This document shows, in pieces, positions 29,124 to 38,094 of a DNA stretch of 64,000 nt. Below the pieces are notes generated by a model, which did not search any database, was not told the DNA's origin, and saw only the letters and a list, made by a program, of their open reading frames with translations. Each line of letters starts with the position of its first letter. Position 1 is the stretch's first letter. The position numbers were made by a program, and so were the translations under genes. Source of the DNA: Heyndrickxia vini (GTDB taxonomy: Bacteria; Bacillota; Bacilli; Bacillales; Bacillaceae_C); NCBI RefSeq assembly GCF_016772275.1, contig NZ_CP065425.1:3254653-3318652 (forward strand). The letters run 5' to 3'.

Positions 29124-29609
29124 TTATAACGAAACCTTAGAATTTATCCCCACTGACTTAAAATCTACAACCTCCCCCTTTTCATAAACAAAGTGATGTT
29201 CATAAACAGAGGAATCGTACAATAATTTGTCTAGAAAGTACTTCACATTCGCCATTCCTAAGTTTTCAGGATGGAGAACCCAGTTTATATCCTTCCAGTC
29301 TAGTATTCCTTCATCTGTTTTTATAGGTGTGTAGTAATCATAGGTTTCGGGCAACTCTGCTACAAAAGCATACATCCCGCCCGCATCTTTTCCGTCTACC
29401 ATCCAAGTAACCGTACCTTTATATTCTATTTTCTCTATCTGCAAGCCAGTTTCTTCATCTATTTCACGTAACACACCTTCTAAAGGTGTTTCGCCCTTTT
29501 CTATTTTACCGCCAACGCCGTTCCAAATTCCCATCCATACTGGTTTATGTCGGTTCAACATGAGAAGTTCATGGCCTTTTTTAATAAAGCATATGGTGTA
29601 TTTAAACAT
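29124..29609 (-). CDS. Nudix hydrolase, MutT/8-oxo-dGTP diphosphatase type
   Basis: 161 aa. Complete Nudix box GGKIEKGETP...REIDEETGL (G-5x-E-7x-REUxEExGU) at about residues 33-55, with WNGVGG before it. Hydrolyses a nucleoside diphosphate linked to another moiety; the substrate cannot be read from the sequence. Resembles B. subtilis YvcI-type proteins. Single gene. Confidence 0.9.
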   Translation of the reverse strand: MFKYTICFIKKGHELLMLNRHKPVWMGIWNGVGGKIEKGETPLEGVLREIDEETGLQIEKIEYKGTVTWMVDGKDAGGMYAFVAELPETYDYYTPIKTDEGILDWKDINWVLHPENLGMANVKYFLDKLLYDSSVYEHHFVYEKGEVVDFKSVGINSKVSL

Positions 29610-29702
29610 GAATACTTATCTTCCCTTCAAGAAATAGATAAATTATCAATCTGCCCCTCATATTATACAATACATATAAAGTTTCAATAGTTAAAAAATT
29701 CA

Positions 29703-29759
29703 CAAGGTGTCAGGCACCATCTGTGGACAAATGTACACAAGCGGTGCCTGACACCTTTT
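29703..29759. repeat. Palindromic repeat family C, 3' of degV
   Basis: AAGGTGTCAGGCACC...GGTGCCTGACACCTT with inner palindrome TGTGGACAAATGTACACA. It forms one long hairpin of about 25 bp per arm and is followed by T on the plus side. It lies 16 bases past the degV stop and could act as its terminator. Confidence 0.9.
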
Positions 29760-29774
29760 CTTTTCACACATATA

Positions 29775-30617
29775 TTATTCCATATAGTACATAAAGCCGA
29801 TTGCACCTGCACCTGTGTGTGTGCTGATGATTGGGGTGGTAATTTCTATTTCGATGTTTTCAAAGCCGGTAGCGGTGAAAATAGCGTGCTTTAGTTTTGA
29901 TACAAGTTCATAACTTTCTGCATGTGCGATGCCTACTTTTTTAATCGTTTTCCCCATTGCATCTTCAACTAAGCTTTTCACTAAATGCTTTACCACTTGT
30001 GCATGACTTCTCACATTTGCAATGGGATTATATACCCCATTCTCTAATGAAGCAATTGGTTTAATATGCAATAATGATCCGATTAACGCTTTTCCTTTGC
30101 CAATTCTTCCACCCTTCACAAGGTTATCGAGCTTTTCTACTACGACATATAGCCGCGTTTGTGATCGTATTTTTTCCAATCTCATGAGGATTTCATCAAC
30201 GCTCTTTCCCTCTTCAGCCATTATTGCTGCTTCAACAACTTGAAAAGATAGCGCTTTCGAAATAAAGATAGAATCAACCACTTTCACCTTTGCCTTTGAC
30301 AGTGCTGCAGCATTTTCAGCGGCATTGACTGTCCCACTCAATCCACCAGACATATGAATGGAAAGCACATCATAGCCCTCTTCGCCCAATCGATCATATA
30401 GCTCCAAAAACACACCTACCGGCGGCTGAGAACTTTTTGGAAGTTCCTTTGCTTCACTCATTTTATGAATAAATTCAATTGGAGTTATGTCAACTCGATC
30501 CAGATAAGTTTCCCCATCAATAAACAATGATAAAGGAACAACTTCGATCCCATACCTTTCGATCATTTCATTGGACATATCAACTGTCGAATCAGTAACT
30601 ATTTTTATTTTCCCCAT
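29775..30617 (-). CDS. DegV-family fatty-acid-binding protein
   Basis: 280 aa. Two-domain DegV/FakB fold that binds a fatty acid. N-terminal KIVTDSTVDMS, SQPPVGVFLELY near residue 79, MSGGLSGTVNAAENAA near residue 107 (acyl carboxylate contact Ser) and THTGAGAIGFMYY at the C-terminus are all family features. In Firmicutes such proteins present exogenous fatty acids to FakA kinase. No fakA gene is nearby. AGAGGGAG before the ATG. Confidence 0.92.
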   Translation of the reverse strand: MGKIKIVTDSTVDMSNEMIERYGIEVVPLSLFIDGETYLDRVDITPIEFIHKMSEAKELPKSSQPPVGVFLELYDRLGEEGYDVLSIHMSGGLSGTVNAAENAAALSKAKVKVVDSIFISKALSFQVVEAAIMAEEGKSVDEILMRLEKIRSQTRLYVVVEKLDNLVKGGRIGKGKALIGSLLHIKPIASLENGVYNPIANVRSHAQVVKHLVKSLVEDAMGKTIKKVGIAHAESYELVSKLKHAIFTATGFENIEIEITTPIISTHTGAGAIGFMYYME

Positions 30618-30886
30618 TCCATTACTCCCTCTAAAAAGCTCATATTATATAGGCACATATTTAGAAACTTTGCTTTTTGTTTTGCAAATAGCGCACCTTA
30701 ATTATCTAAATTTAATTATATATCAGGCAATACCAATAACTAAATAGGAGATTACATACAGTTATGACAAAACACAAAAAATTAGCGTATTAGCATGCAT
30801 TTAAATGAAATCGACACGATACAAGTCAGTAGATGCAAAAAATATGGGTAAAATATGATATAGTAATGAAATGAGTGGTGATTTGA

Positions 30887-31783
30887 TTGGATATTAAACA
30901 TTTGCAATATTTTTTAGAAGTCGCGAAATATAATAGTTTTTCCCTCGCAGCAGAACATCTGTATATTACACAGCCAACGATTAGTAAAATGATAAAAAAT
31001 TTAGAAGTAGAGTTAGGTGTTGCTCTATTTGATCGCTCGCGAAAAAAACTTACACTGACTGACGCTGGGGAAATTATACTAGAACAGGCAAAGCTTATAG
31101 ACAATGCCTTTCATAATTTAGAAACAGAATTAAGTAATCTTTTAGGTCTTAAAAAGGGACATATTCGAATTGGCATTCCACCAATATTTGATGCGCAATT
31201 TCTTCTTCAATTAATCGGTTTATTTCATGAAAAATATCCTGGTATAACATTCCAACTCGGTGAAGATGGCTCAAAGAAAATAGAGGAAGATGTAAATAAT
31301 AATCTTTTAGATGTAGGTGTAGTCGTGCTTCCAACGAACAATGAGTTATTTCTTCATTTCCCGTTCATGGAAGAAGATTTAAAACTAATTCTTCATCCCT
31401 CCCATCCATTAGCTGAAAAATCGAAAGTAGAATTAAAAGAACTGGCAGGGGAATCATTTATCCTCTTCAATAAAGATTTTGCTTTGCACGATCGAATTAT
31501 CTTCGCTTGCAACAGTGTAGGTTTTAATCCACATATTATTTCTAAAAGTTCTCAATGGTCATTTATTGAGGAAATGGTTTCTTGGAAACTTGGGGTATCA
31601 CTTTTACCGGAAAGTCTTTGCCACCATCTTAGTAAAAATGTAAAGGCAATAACTGTTGTTAACCCCTCTATCCGTTGGGAACTCGCGATAATTTGGAACA
31701 AAAATCAATATCTATCCTTCGCTGCGAAGGAATGGCTCCAATTCACAAAAGAAAGTCTTTCGATAGATCTCTCCAAAAAATAA
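30887..31783 (+). CDS. LysR-family transcriptional regulator, CidR-like
   Basis: 298 aa. N-terminal winged helix-turn-helix MDIKHLQYFLEVAKYNSFS, LYITQPTISKMIKNLEVELG, LFDRSRKKLTLTDAG; C-terminal periplasmic-binding-like effector domain (residues 90-290). Starts at TTG 30887 with AGTGGTGAT upstream. Resembles the YwbI/CidR group, whose members control cidAB and alsSD in Bacillus; neither is adjacent here, so the target is unknown. The 269-bp gap upstream is AT-rich and gene-free. Confidence 0.88.
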   Translation: MDIKHLQYFLEVAKYNSFSLAAEHLYITQPTISKMIKNLEVELGVALFDRSRKKLTLTDAGEIILEQAKLIDNAFHNLETELSNLLGLKKGHIRIGIPPIFDAQFLLQLIGLFHEKYPGITFQLGEDGSKKIEEDVNNNLLDVGVVVLPTNNELFLHFPFMEEDLKLILHPSHPLAEKSKVELKELAGESFILFNKDFALHDRIIFACNSVGFNPHIISKSSQWSFIEEMVSWKLGVSLLPESLCHHLSKNVKAITVVNPSIRWELAIIWNKNQYLSFAAKEWLQFTKESLSIDLSKK

Positions 31784-31799
31784 CTTGATATTCCATTCT

Positions 31800-31832
31800 A
31801 ATTCCTAGCCGATTGGTTAGGATTTTTTTGAT
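31800..31832 (+). terminator. Weak terminator after the LysR gene
   Basis: TCCTAGCC and GGTTAGGA arms with one mismatch, followed by TTTTTTT. Confidence 0.6.
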
Positions 31833-32044
31833 GGATATCACAATTTCAACGATTGTAATGTCCAAATTGTAAAATTGCATATCAGATGATTCATGGACAT
31901 AAGCGTTTTCATTGATAAAATCTATACAAATAATAAAATATAACCATTTTACTTAAGGAAATCGGCGACTTACACTAATGGGGTAGACAAAACCCTTTTG
32001 AGAAATTCGGCATTTAGAATTTCCAATTGAAAGGAAGTAATAAC

Positions 32045-32563
32045 ATGAACGCAAAAAAAATTAAAGAAAGCCGTATCGTTAATACTGCACAAGTATTATC
32101 ATGCGATTTAAATAATTATAATACGCTATTCGGTGGAATTTTAATGAAAAAACTTGATGATGCAGCAACATTGTCTGCTCGTCGACATTCAAGAGTAAAA
32201 GAATGTGTCACTGCATCAACAGATTCAATCGATTTCTTATGTCCAATTCATCAAACAGACTCCGTGTGTGTCGAGTCATTTGTTACCTATACCGGCAGAA
32301 CTTCCATGGAGATATTTTGTAAAGTGATTGCTGAAGACATTATGACTGGTGATCGTCGTATTGCAGCAACGGCCTTTTTAACATTTGTTGCTTTAGATGA
32401 AAATAAACGCCCAGTGGAAATACCTGGCGTTATTCCTGAAACAGAGGAAGAAAAATTTCTCTACAACACTGGGAAAGAAAGAGCAGAGATGCGTAAATTA
32501 AGAAGACAAAAAAGTAAAGAACTAGCTGGATACATTAACCTTGAGAAACCTTGGGACAAATAA
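32045..32563 (+). CDS. Acyl-CoA thioesterase, YkhA-like hotdog protein
   Basis: Hydrolyses acyl-CoA to free acid. 172 aa from the ATG at 32045 (AAAGGAAG upstream; TTG at 32027 overlaps that site). One hotdog domain with LNNYNTLFGGILMKKLDDAATLSARRHS near residues 22-50 (in part NTLFGGILMKKLDDAA), the acidic catalytic residue in this helix, and SIDFLCPIHQTD. Arg/Lys-rich tail. The next gene starts 13 bases later and is probably co-transcribed. Confidence 0.88.
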   Translation: MNAKKIKESRIVNTAQVLSCDLNNYNTLFGGILMKKLDDAATLSARRHSRVKECVTASTDSIDFLCPIHQTDSVCVESFVTYTGRTSMEIFCKVIAEDIMTGDRRIAATAFLTFVALDENKRPVEIPGVIPETEEEKFLYNTGKERAEMRKLRRQKSKELAGYINLEKPWDK

Positions 32564-32576
32564 GGGGAGAGACATT

Positions 32577-32948
32577 ATGCTAACACTTTCAAGTTTGGAA
32601 GAGATTCAAGCAGCAAAAGAAAGTCTTGGAAAATTGCAAACAACATATCCAAGCCTTTTTGATAAATTAGTGCATGTTGTTAATTTAACAAGAGCATTTC
32701 AATTTAAATACCACTATATGGGATGCATAGTTATGGATGAAGATCCAAGCTATTATTCCCCCAATTTTGTACAAGGATCAGTTATCCGCTTGTACAAAAA
32801 AGAAGTACAACTATTAAAAGATGACGAGAATTTTCATATCGTCGAACAAATATTTGCCGATTATAAACGAATTGGCTATGCCAAAATCAGCCTACTCATT
32901 CAAGGCTCATCACCCGAATCATTAATGGGTGCCCCCGTAATACAATAA
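32577..32948 (+). CDS. Conserved-looking hypothetical protein, 123 aa
   Basis: Not recognised. Start ATG at 32577 with AAGGGGAGAG upstream, 13 bases after the thioesterase stop. Mixed alpha/beta composition: helical N-terminus (SLEEIQAAKESLGKLQTTYP), central YHYMGCIVMDEDPSYYSPNF, then a basic/acidic helix ending LIQGSSPESLMGAP. No signal peptide or membrane segment. Operon with a YkhA-type thioesterase is the only context. Confidence 0.7.
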   Translation: MLTLSSLEEIQAAKESLGKLQTTYPSLFDKLVHVVNLTRAFQFKYHYMGCIVMDEDPSYYSPNFVQGSVIRLYKKEVQLLKDDENFHIVEQIFADYKRIGYAKISLLIQGSSPESLMGAPVIQ

Positions 32949-32961
32949 TCATCCCCCAAAA

Positions 32962-33018
32962 AATAAAAACCAATCACCATTTACTTTAACTCTACACACT
33001 GGTGATTGGTTTTTGTTT
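32962..33018 (+). terminator. Terminator after the 123-aa gene
   Basis: Arms AAAAACCAATCACCA and TGGTGATTGGTTTTT, with a 20-base loop and flanking A/T runs; works in both directions. Confidence 0.8.
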
Positions 33019-33030
33019 TGATGTCTTTTT

Positions 33031-33080
33031 GGTGCCTGGCACCCCCTGTGGACATTTGTCCACGAACGGTGCCAGGCACC
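33031..33080. repeat. Palindromic repeat family C, between convergent genes
   Basis: GGTGCCTGGCACC...GGTGCCAGGCACC with inner TGTGGACATTTGTCCACG. 50 bp, and its right end lies 2 bases before the minus-strand stop of the GerPA/F-like gene. Confidence 0.92.
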
Positions 33081-33081
33081 G

Positions 33082-33333
33082 TTAAAATTTTTTGATGGGG
33101 ATTGGACTCGAGTTGAAGGATGCCGGGGAATCGATTTGGTCACGGTCATCGACAAAGCTTTGAGGGTTGATGAATGTAGAATCGTCCCCATTATTTACCC
33201 CATAGCCTTGCGTTTTTTTGTCCGAGTTATTCCAATCCGCTAGTAAATTTTGGCCAACATTCACGGCGGATGCATTTTCAAAAGAATTAATTTTTAACAT
33301 AAAAATATTTATATTGATGGAAGCTCCCTTCAT
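33082..33333 (-). CDS. Spore germination protein, GerPA/GerPF family
   Basis: 83 aa. The GerPA/PF fold features are a hydrophobic start (SININIFMLKINSFENAS), then AVNVGQNLLADW and QGYGVNNGDDSTF, corresponding to the family's 'vNiGD ... GsGs.NtGD' pattern. GerP proteins sit in the spore coat and let germinants reach the inner receptors. GGAGG 7 bases upstream of the ATG. It is not in a six-gene gerPABCDEF operon; it lies alone, divergent from a small heat shock protein gene, with a GerPC-like gene nearby. Confidence 0.78.
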   Translation of the reverse strand: MKGASININIFMLKINSFENASAVNVGQNLLADWNNSDKKTQGYGVNNGDDSTFINPQSFVDDRDQIDSPASFNSSPIPIKKF

Positions 33334-33524
33334 TTTATAACCTCCTTTTTACAGAATATATTATCCCTATCTGCCTTTTATGTAATAAAACATATACTTA
33401 GTCTGTGATTTCCCTCATTTATCGGTAATGAAAAAACTATTTTACTAATAGGATATATAGATGTCACATTTATCATTTACTATAGTGTACTTGCTTAGGA
33501 TCATGCATGTTAGGGGGGAGAAAA

Positions 33525-33992
33525 GTGGATCTGGAAAAGCTAAAACAATGGATGGAAATCTCACAAAAATATCAAAACGGCAACTTTTGGGATATGATAT
33601 TTGATCAGACTCCTTTTGAACCTCTAATGAAAGAATCGTCATATGGACCTCAAGAACAAAAATCACATACAAGGAATTCTTCTTTTCCCATCGTTGATAT
33701 TTATCAAACAGATACACAAATAATTGTGTTACTCGAATTACCAGGATATCGAAAAGAAGATGTTTCACTTTCCCTCTCTGGTAATAAATTAGTTGTGAAA
33801 GGGTCATCCCATTTACCAATTGCAAACGCAATAACCATTCAGAATGAACGGAGATACGGAGATTTTGAAAGATTAATAGAACTTCCAGAACCAACTAAAA
33901 GTAAAGATATCCATGCTCGATTTGAAAATGGACTTCTAATCGTTACATATATGAGAAAATACACAAATGAAGAAGATATACCTATTACGTAA
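33525..33992 (+). CDS. Hsp20/alpha-crystallin small heat shock protein
   Basis: 155 aa. Start assigned to the GTG at 33525 because GGGGGGAG lies just upstream; an in-frame ATG at 33507 is possible. Alpha-crystallin domain from about residue 58 (FPIVDIYQTDTQIIVLLELP, KEDVSLSLSGNKLVVKG) to FENGLLIVTYMRK. The helical N-terminal part is short and the C-terminus lacks a clear I-x-I but ends EEDIPIT. Divergent from the GerPA/F-like gene, which suggests a spore-coat type like B. subtilis CotM/CotP rather than a heat-stress chaperone; this is inference. Confidence 0.82.
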   Translation: MDLEKLKQWMEISQKYQNGNFWDMIFDQTPFEPLMKESSYGPQEQKSHTRNSSFPIVDIYQTDTQIIVLLELPGYRKEDVSLSLSGNKLVVKGSSHLPIANAITIQNERRYGDFERLIELPEPTKSKDIHARFENGLLIVTYMRKYTNEEDIPIT

Positions 33993-34149
33993 ATTATTCA
34001 AAACACGAAGCCCGCTCCCTTCTCTTTTGTCTTACAACTATTTGTTTGTATCAACGTGATTTTTTTAACTATTTTTATTTATAGTTAAAATATTTTTTAA
34101 CGTATTGGCTGTTCGTCATCATTCTTAAAAAAGTGTGGGGAAAATTATT

Positions 34150-34992
34150 ATGTCTATTAAAGGATTTTTCAATCAAAAAGAAAATAATGATGACATTCAA
34201 AGTCTTAAATTAAACATCAATGAACTGAGGAAACAGGTAGAGAACATCAATACATATGAGCCTCAGTTGAAAAGATTGATTAAACTTGAGCCTGCTATTT
34301 TGAAATTAACTGATCAAAAGAAAAGAGCATCATCCAGCACTCAAACGAAGGACCATAATAAATTAAATGAGCAAACATTAAAACGACTGGAGATAGATAT
34401 TTATTCAAAAGTTGCCAAGTTTATCTCCAATAAATTAAGTCCCCTTCAACAAAATTTAATCGATATGGAAACTCGATTAGGATTGATGGAAAAGGAAAAC
34501 ATTCTCCTGAAAGAAATAATAAAAAAACAATATGAACAAATGAATGAATTCGAAAATAGAATTGTCCGAATAGAAGAAAGCACAAAACCGATTGGGCCTG
34601 AACCGACTCAAACAACATCCGATCAACCAAACCCCGATCAACAGCCAATCATTATCCAAAAAGTAAACATTGAAAAGATCCTTTTGGACAAATATGAACA
34701 AACCAACAATTTTGGACAACTAGGAATTAAAGAAATTAGTGGACAATTGAACATCGGCGCTACCTATGGAAAAGGCATCATCCCTGCAGAACTGGTCGAA
34801 AATCTTAAAGAAGATTTAGATGGAATTAAGAAATCACAGGCATCCCCGCCAACTGAAGAAGAATCAAGCAGCGAAAACATCGATGAAACGCAAACCCAAA
34901 CCCAAGAAAAACAACCCAACACCAACAAACATAAACCAACACACCACCAATACGACCAAAATCAAAACTTCGATGACATCCCCATCGAATAA
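34150..34992 (+). CDS. GerPC-like spore protein with coiled coil and Gln/Asn-rich tail
   Basis: 280 aa from the ATG at 34150; a GTG at 34135 is the alternative and neither has a strong ribosome-binding site. Long helical/coiled-coil segments (residues 20-145), a Pro/Gln linker, then VNIEKILLDKY...LGIKEISGQLNIGATYGKG near residue 170-205, like the C-terminal part of GerPC (a 'kIe...l.i..l.GtLNIGl' motif). The last 60 residues are low-complexity Thr/Gln/Asn/Lys. GerPC is a coat-assembly factor. The tail and length (about 200 aa in B. subtilis GerPC) differ, so this is a relative rather than an orthologue. Confidence 0.55.
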   Translation: MSIKGFFNQKENNDDIQSLKLNINELRKQVENINTYEPQLKRLIKLEPAILKLTDQKKRASSSTQTKDHNKLNEQTLKRLEIDIYSKVAKFISNKLSPLQQNLIDMETRLGLMEKENILLKEIIKKQYEQMNEFENRIVRIEESTKPIGPEPTQTTSDQPNPDQQPIIIQKVNIEKILLDKYEQTNNFGQLGIKEISGQLNIGATYGKGIIPAELVENLKEDLDGIKKSQASPPTEEESSSENIDETQTQTQEKQPNTNKHKPTHHQYDQNQNFDDIPIE

Positions 34993-35066
34993 AGTGTCAG
35001 GCACCATTTATACATAATTCGTAATTTTTATACCCTTTTTTGCATAAATGGTGCCTGACACTTTTG
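34990..35066. repeat. Palindromic repeat family C, abutting the GerPC-like stop
   Basis: AAAGTGTCAGGCACCATTTAT and ATAAATGGTGCCTGACACTTTT, arms of about 20 bp with an atypical AT-rich inside of about 30 bases. It begins at the stop codon of the GerPC-like gene. A further fragment with GGTGACAGGTGCC lies at about 35088-35100. Confidence 0.88.
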
Positions 35067-35088
35067 GGAAGATGGTTGTTTAAGGGGG

Positions 35089-35118
35089 GTGACAGGTGCC
35101 TTTGGTTTTCTATATAAT
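35089..35118 (+). promoter_or_regulatory. Promoter of the tetR gene
   Basis: GTGACA (35089-35094), an 18-base spacer and TATAAT (35113-35118). The -35 region lies within a family C fragment. Upstream of the TetR gene by 45 bases. Confidence 0.6.
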
Positions 35119-35161
35119 ATAGGTCAGATGTTTGTTGTAGTGGGAAAGGGGAAGATGTGTT

Positions 35162-35734
35162 ATGGCTCGTCAACGTATTATTGATGAACGATTGCTAATG
35201 AAGGCGACGGAGGAACTTTTATTAGAAAAAGGGTATGATGGATTTCATTTTAAACTTCTTTCTGAGCGTTTAGGTGTCGGAAGAAGCACAATATATGAGT
35301 ATTATGCTAATAAAGATGAATTAATTGCCTCATATATGGAAGATTTAATGACAATCATTATTGATAAATGCTCCAAGTTAGATATCGTTCACTCTCCTAT
35401 CCAACAATTAAAAGGATTGCTTGAAATTTTCATCACTTATTCTCAAATTCATCAATTCATCCAATATATTCCTCAGCTTAGACGAATTGAAACGAATGAA
35501 ATGAAAGTGCACATGGAAAAATTGGATCAAGACCATCGAAAACTTTTTTCACTTATTGTGGATATTATTAAAAATGCCCAAAAGGAAAAATATGTAAGAG
35601 CCGATTTACCTCCAGAATTAATTACAAGTATTTTCTTCAACTCTATTCAGATACCTAAATCACTTGAAACAGACCAAAAGGATTGGACTGAAAAGCTTTT
35701 TTCAATTATTTATGAAGGGATAGAAAAACGTTGA
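35162..35734 (+). CDS. TetR-family transcriptional repressor
   Basis: 190 aa. N-terminal HTH: RIIDERLLMKATEELLLEKG, FHFKLLSERLGVGRSTIYEYYANKDELI (in part GVGRSTIYEYYANKDELI). All-helical C-terminal ligand domain without similarity I can place. It lies directly upstream of an MMPL exporter and three copies of a GACAC(R)(Y)GTGTC sequence, so it probably represses that exporter and responds to a substrate of it. Confidence 0.92.
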   Translation: MARQRIIDERLLMKATEELLLEKGYDGFHFKLLSERLGVGRSTIYEYYANKDELIASYMEDLMTIIIDKCSKLDIVHSPIQQLKGLLEIFITYSQIHQFIQYIPQLRRIETNEMKVHMEKLDQDHRKLFSLIVDIIKNAQKEKYVRADLPPELITSIFFNSIQIPKSLETDQKDWTEKLFSIIYEGIEKR

Positions 35735-35741
35735 ATTTTAT

Positions 35742-35867
35742 TTGACACGTGTGTCGGAATGTGAAATAATAATTTCGCAATTGCAATTAATATTTTACAA
35801 CAATCCGACACGTGTGTCATTTTATTTAGCTAAACATATTTTTTTGAACATTTCCGACACATGTGTC
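35742..35867 (+). promoter_or_regulatory. Exporter promoter with three TetR-type operators
   Basis: TTGACA (35742-35747), a 17-base spacer and AATAAT (35765-35770). Operators GACACGTGTGTC at 35744-35755 and 35807-35818 and the perfect palindrome GACACATGTGTC at 35856-35867. The first overlaps the -35 box, the third is 7 bases before the ribosome-binding site. They form a regularly built repressor region. Binding by the upstream TetR protein is inferred. Confidence 0.8.
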
Positions 35868-35889
35868 AAAAAAAGGAGAAGAAATTTTA

Positions 35890-38088
35890 ATGAGTAAATT
35901 TTTGCAGTCCATCACTACCTTTTCCAGTGACAAAAAAGGTTCGAAAATTATCGTCCTATTGTGGATTGTCCTTGCTTTTCTTTTAGCAAGTGTGGCTCCA
36001 GGTGCAAAGGAATATTCCACCAATAAAAATGGCTCTGATTTACCGAATGATGCGAAATCAGTTATTGCAGATAAAAAACTTAAACAATATTTCAAAAATG
36101 ATAGCGGCCTTCCAGCGTTATTAGTATTCAAACAAAAGAATGGGATCACTAATAAAAGTAAAAAAGAAATTGGCCATCTTATCGATTCCATATCAATTTC
36201 GAAAAACTATCCAAATGTAAAAGATGTTATTCCATACAGCACACTCCCATCAGCTGTTCAGGATTCTCTTCTTTCAAAGGATAAAGACACATTAGTCGCT
36301 CCCGTTATGTTAAAAGATAATATTGAAATGCATACAATAAACGATACAATAAGGCAATTTAAAAAAGAAGGAAAAAAAGAGTTATCTAAACAGCTTAAGC
36401 TGTATGTAACAGGTCCGGCGGGAATTGCATCTGACACACTGGAACTCTTCTCAAATGCGGATTTTGTTTTATTGTTTTCAACCGTAGGTATTATTTTAAT
36501 TCTCTTAATTTTTATCTATCGCTCCCCTCTTCTTGCCCTTATCCCGCTTATTATTTCAGGGATAGTTTACGAAGTGGTTGATAAAGTGATAGGGCTAGCA
36601 GGAAAACAAGGAATGAGAATCGAATCTCAATCATTATCGATAATGATGATTCTTCTTTTTGCAGCAATTACCGATTATTCATTGTTTGTTTTTTCACGCT
36701 ATCGTGAGGAGCTTAAAGTAAATTTAGATAAATATTCAAGTATGAAGAAAGCTATGAAAAGCGTTGGAGAACCAATTTTCTTTAGTGCAGGAACAGTCCT
36801 TGCTGCAATGCTTATTTTATTTACAGCTGTTTATAAACCATATCAAAACTTTGCGCCTGTATTCTCCATTGCAATGGCGATTATATTAATTGCTGGTATT
36901 ACATTAGTTCCTGCTTTTTTCACTCTATTTGGAAGAAAAGCGTTTTGGCCTTCTATCCCTAAATATGGGGAAAAGAAAAATAATCAAAAAGGAATATGGT
37001 CAAAAGTAGCCAATTTCGTTACGAAGAAGCCACTAGTTTCGGGGGGAATTGTCCTCATACTATTAGTTGTCTCCGCACTTAATATGACAACTATCAAGTA
37101 TTCTTTTAATCTCATTAAATCTTTCCCGGAGGATCTTGAATCAAGGGTTGGTTTTGAAATACTAGAGGATTCTTTTACAAAAGGGGATTTAGCCCCAACA
37201 GACATCCTTCTCACTATTGATAAAAAAGGGGATATAACGCAAGAAAAGGTAAATACTTTACTAAGTGAACTCGGAAAACAAAAGGAAGTAGATAAAGTCA
37301 CCATTGGATCTGAAATGGATCAAAGAAAAAGTTCACCGGAAGATTATTTCTTAGAAAAAAATGCAATAAAATTAAAACTAACATTTAAAAATAATCCATA
37401 TGAAATAGATTCATTAGATGCGTTAGACCATTTAAGAGATACGGAAAAAAACCTATTAAATAAAAGTAACCTATCTGCAAAGAGTTCCCATCTTTATTTT
37501 GCGGGTGAAACAGCGAAGCAGGCCGATGTTCGTAATCTAAATGATCGTGATACATCCTTAACAGTAGTATTAATTACGGCTTTAATACTCATATTGTTAA
37601 TCGTACAAACACGTTCGGTCGTCGCACCCATTTATATGATTGCTACAATATTAATCTCGTATACTTCAGCAATGGGAATTAGTCAATTTATTTTTGACCA
37701 TTTCCTTGACATGCATGCAATGAGCTATCGAATTCCTCTATACGCCTTCGTCTTTCTAGTAGCACTAGGGGTAGATTATAACATCATGCTAATGTCACGT
37801 ATTAAAGAAGAGCTGAAAACTTACGATTTAAAAACAGCCGTCCAACGTGGGGTTACACTCACTGGAGGAGTAATTTCATCTGCCGGATTAATTCTAGCTG
37901 CTACTTTCGGCGTATTAATGACTCAACCAATTCTTGAGCTATTTATGTTTGGCTTTGTTGTCGCTATCGGCGTTTTAATTGATACGTTTATCGTCCGTGG
38001 CATACTTGTTCCAGCAATTGTTCTACTAATTGGGAAGTGGAACTTCTGGCCAAGAAAATTGAATACCAAAAAAATTGAAAAAGGATGA
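35890..38088 (+). CDS. MMPL-family RND exporter (YdfJ-like)
   Basis: 732 aa from the ATG at 35890 (AAGGAG upstream). Two repeated halves, each with one helix, an extracellular domain of 130-160 residues and a bundle of five or six helices (residues about 190-370 and 540-725). The signature AAITDYSLFVFSRYREEL near residue 255 and its repeat VALGVDYNIMLMSRIKEEL near residue 620 contain the D-Y pairs of the proton relay. Exports lipids or drugs. Controlled by the TetR gene upstream; followed after 6 bases by a small membrane protein gene. Confidence 0.92.
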   Translation: MSKFLQSITTFSSDKKGSKIIVLLWIVLAFLLASVAPGAKEYSTNKNGSDLPNDAKSVIADKKLKQYFKNDSGLPALLVFKQKNGITNKSKKEIGHLIDSISISKNYPNVKDVIPYSTLPSAVQDSLLSKDKDTLVAPVMLKDNIEMHTINDTIRQFKKEGKKELSKQLKLYVTGPAGIASDTLELFSNADFVLLFSTVGIILILLIFIYRSPLLALIPLIISGIVYEVVDKVIGLAGKQGMRIESQSLSIMMILLFAAITDYSLFVFSRYREELKVNLDKYSSMKKAMKSVGEPIFFSAGTVLAAMLILFTAVYKPYQNFAPVFSIAMAIILIAGITLVPAFFTLFGRKAFWPSIPKYGEKKNNQKGIWSKVANFVTKKPLVSGGIVLILLVVSALNMTTIKYSFNLIKSFPEDLESRVGFEILEDSFTKGDLAPTDILLTIDKKGDITQEKVNTLLSELGKQKEVDKVTIGSEMDQRKSSPEDYFLEKNAIKLKLTFKNNPYEIDSLDALDHLRDTEKNLLNKSNLSAKSSHLYFAGETAKQADVRNLNDRDTSLTVVLITALILILLIVQTRSVVAPIYMIATILISYTSAMGISQFIFDHFLDMHAMSYRIPLYAFVFLVALGVDYNIMLMSRIKEELKTYDLKTAVQRGVTLTGGVISSAGLILAATFGVLMTQPILELFMFGFVVAIGVLIDTFIVRGILVPAIVLLIGKWNFWPRKLNTKKIEKG

Positions 38089-38094
38089 TTTACT

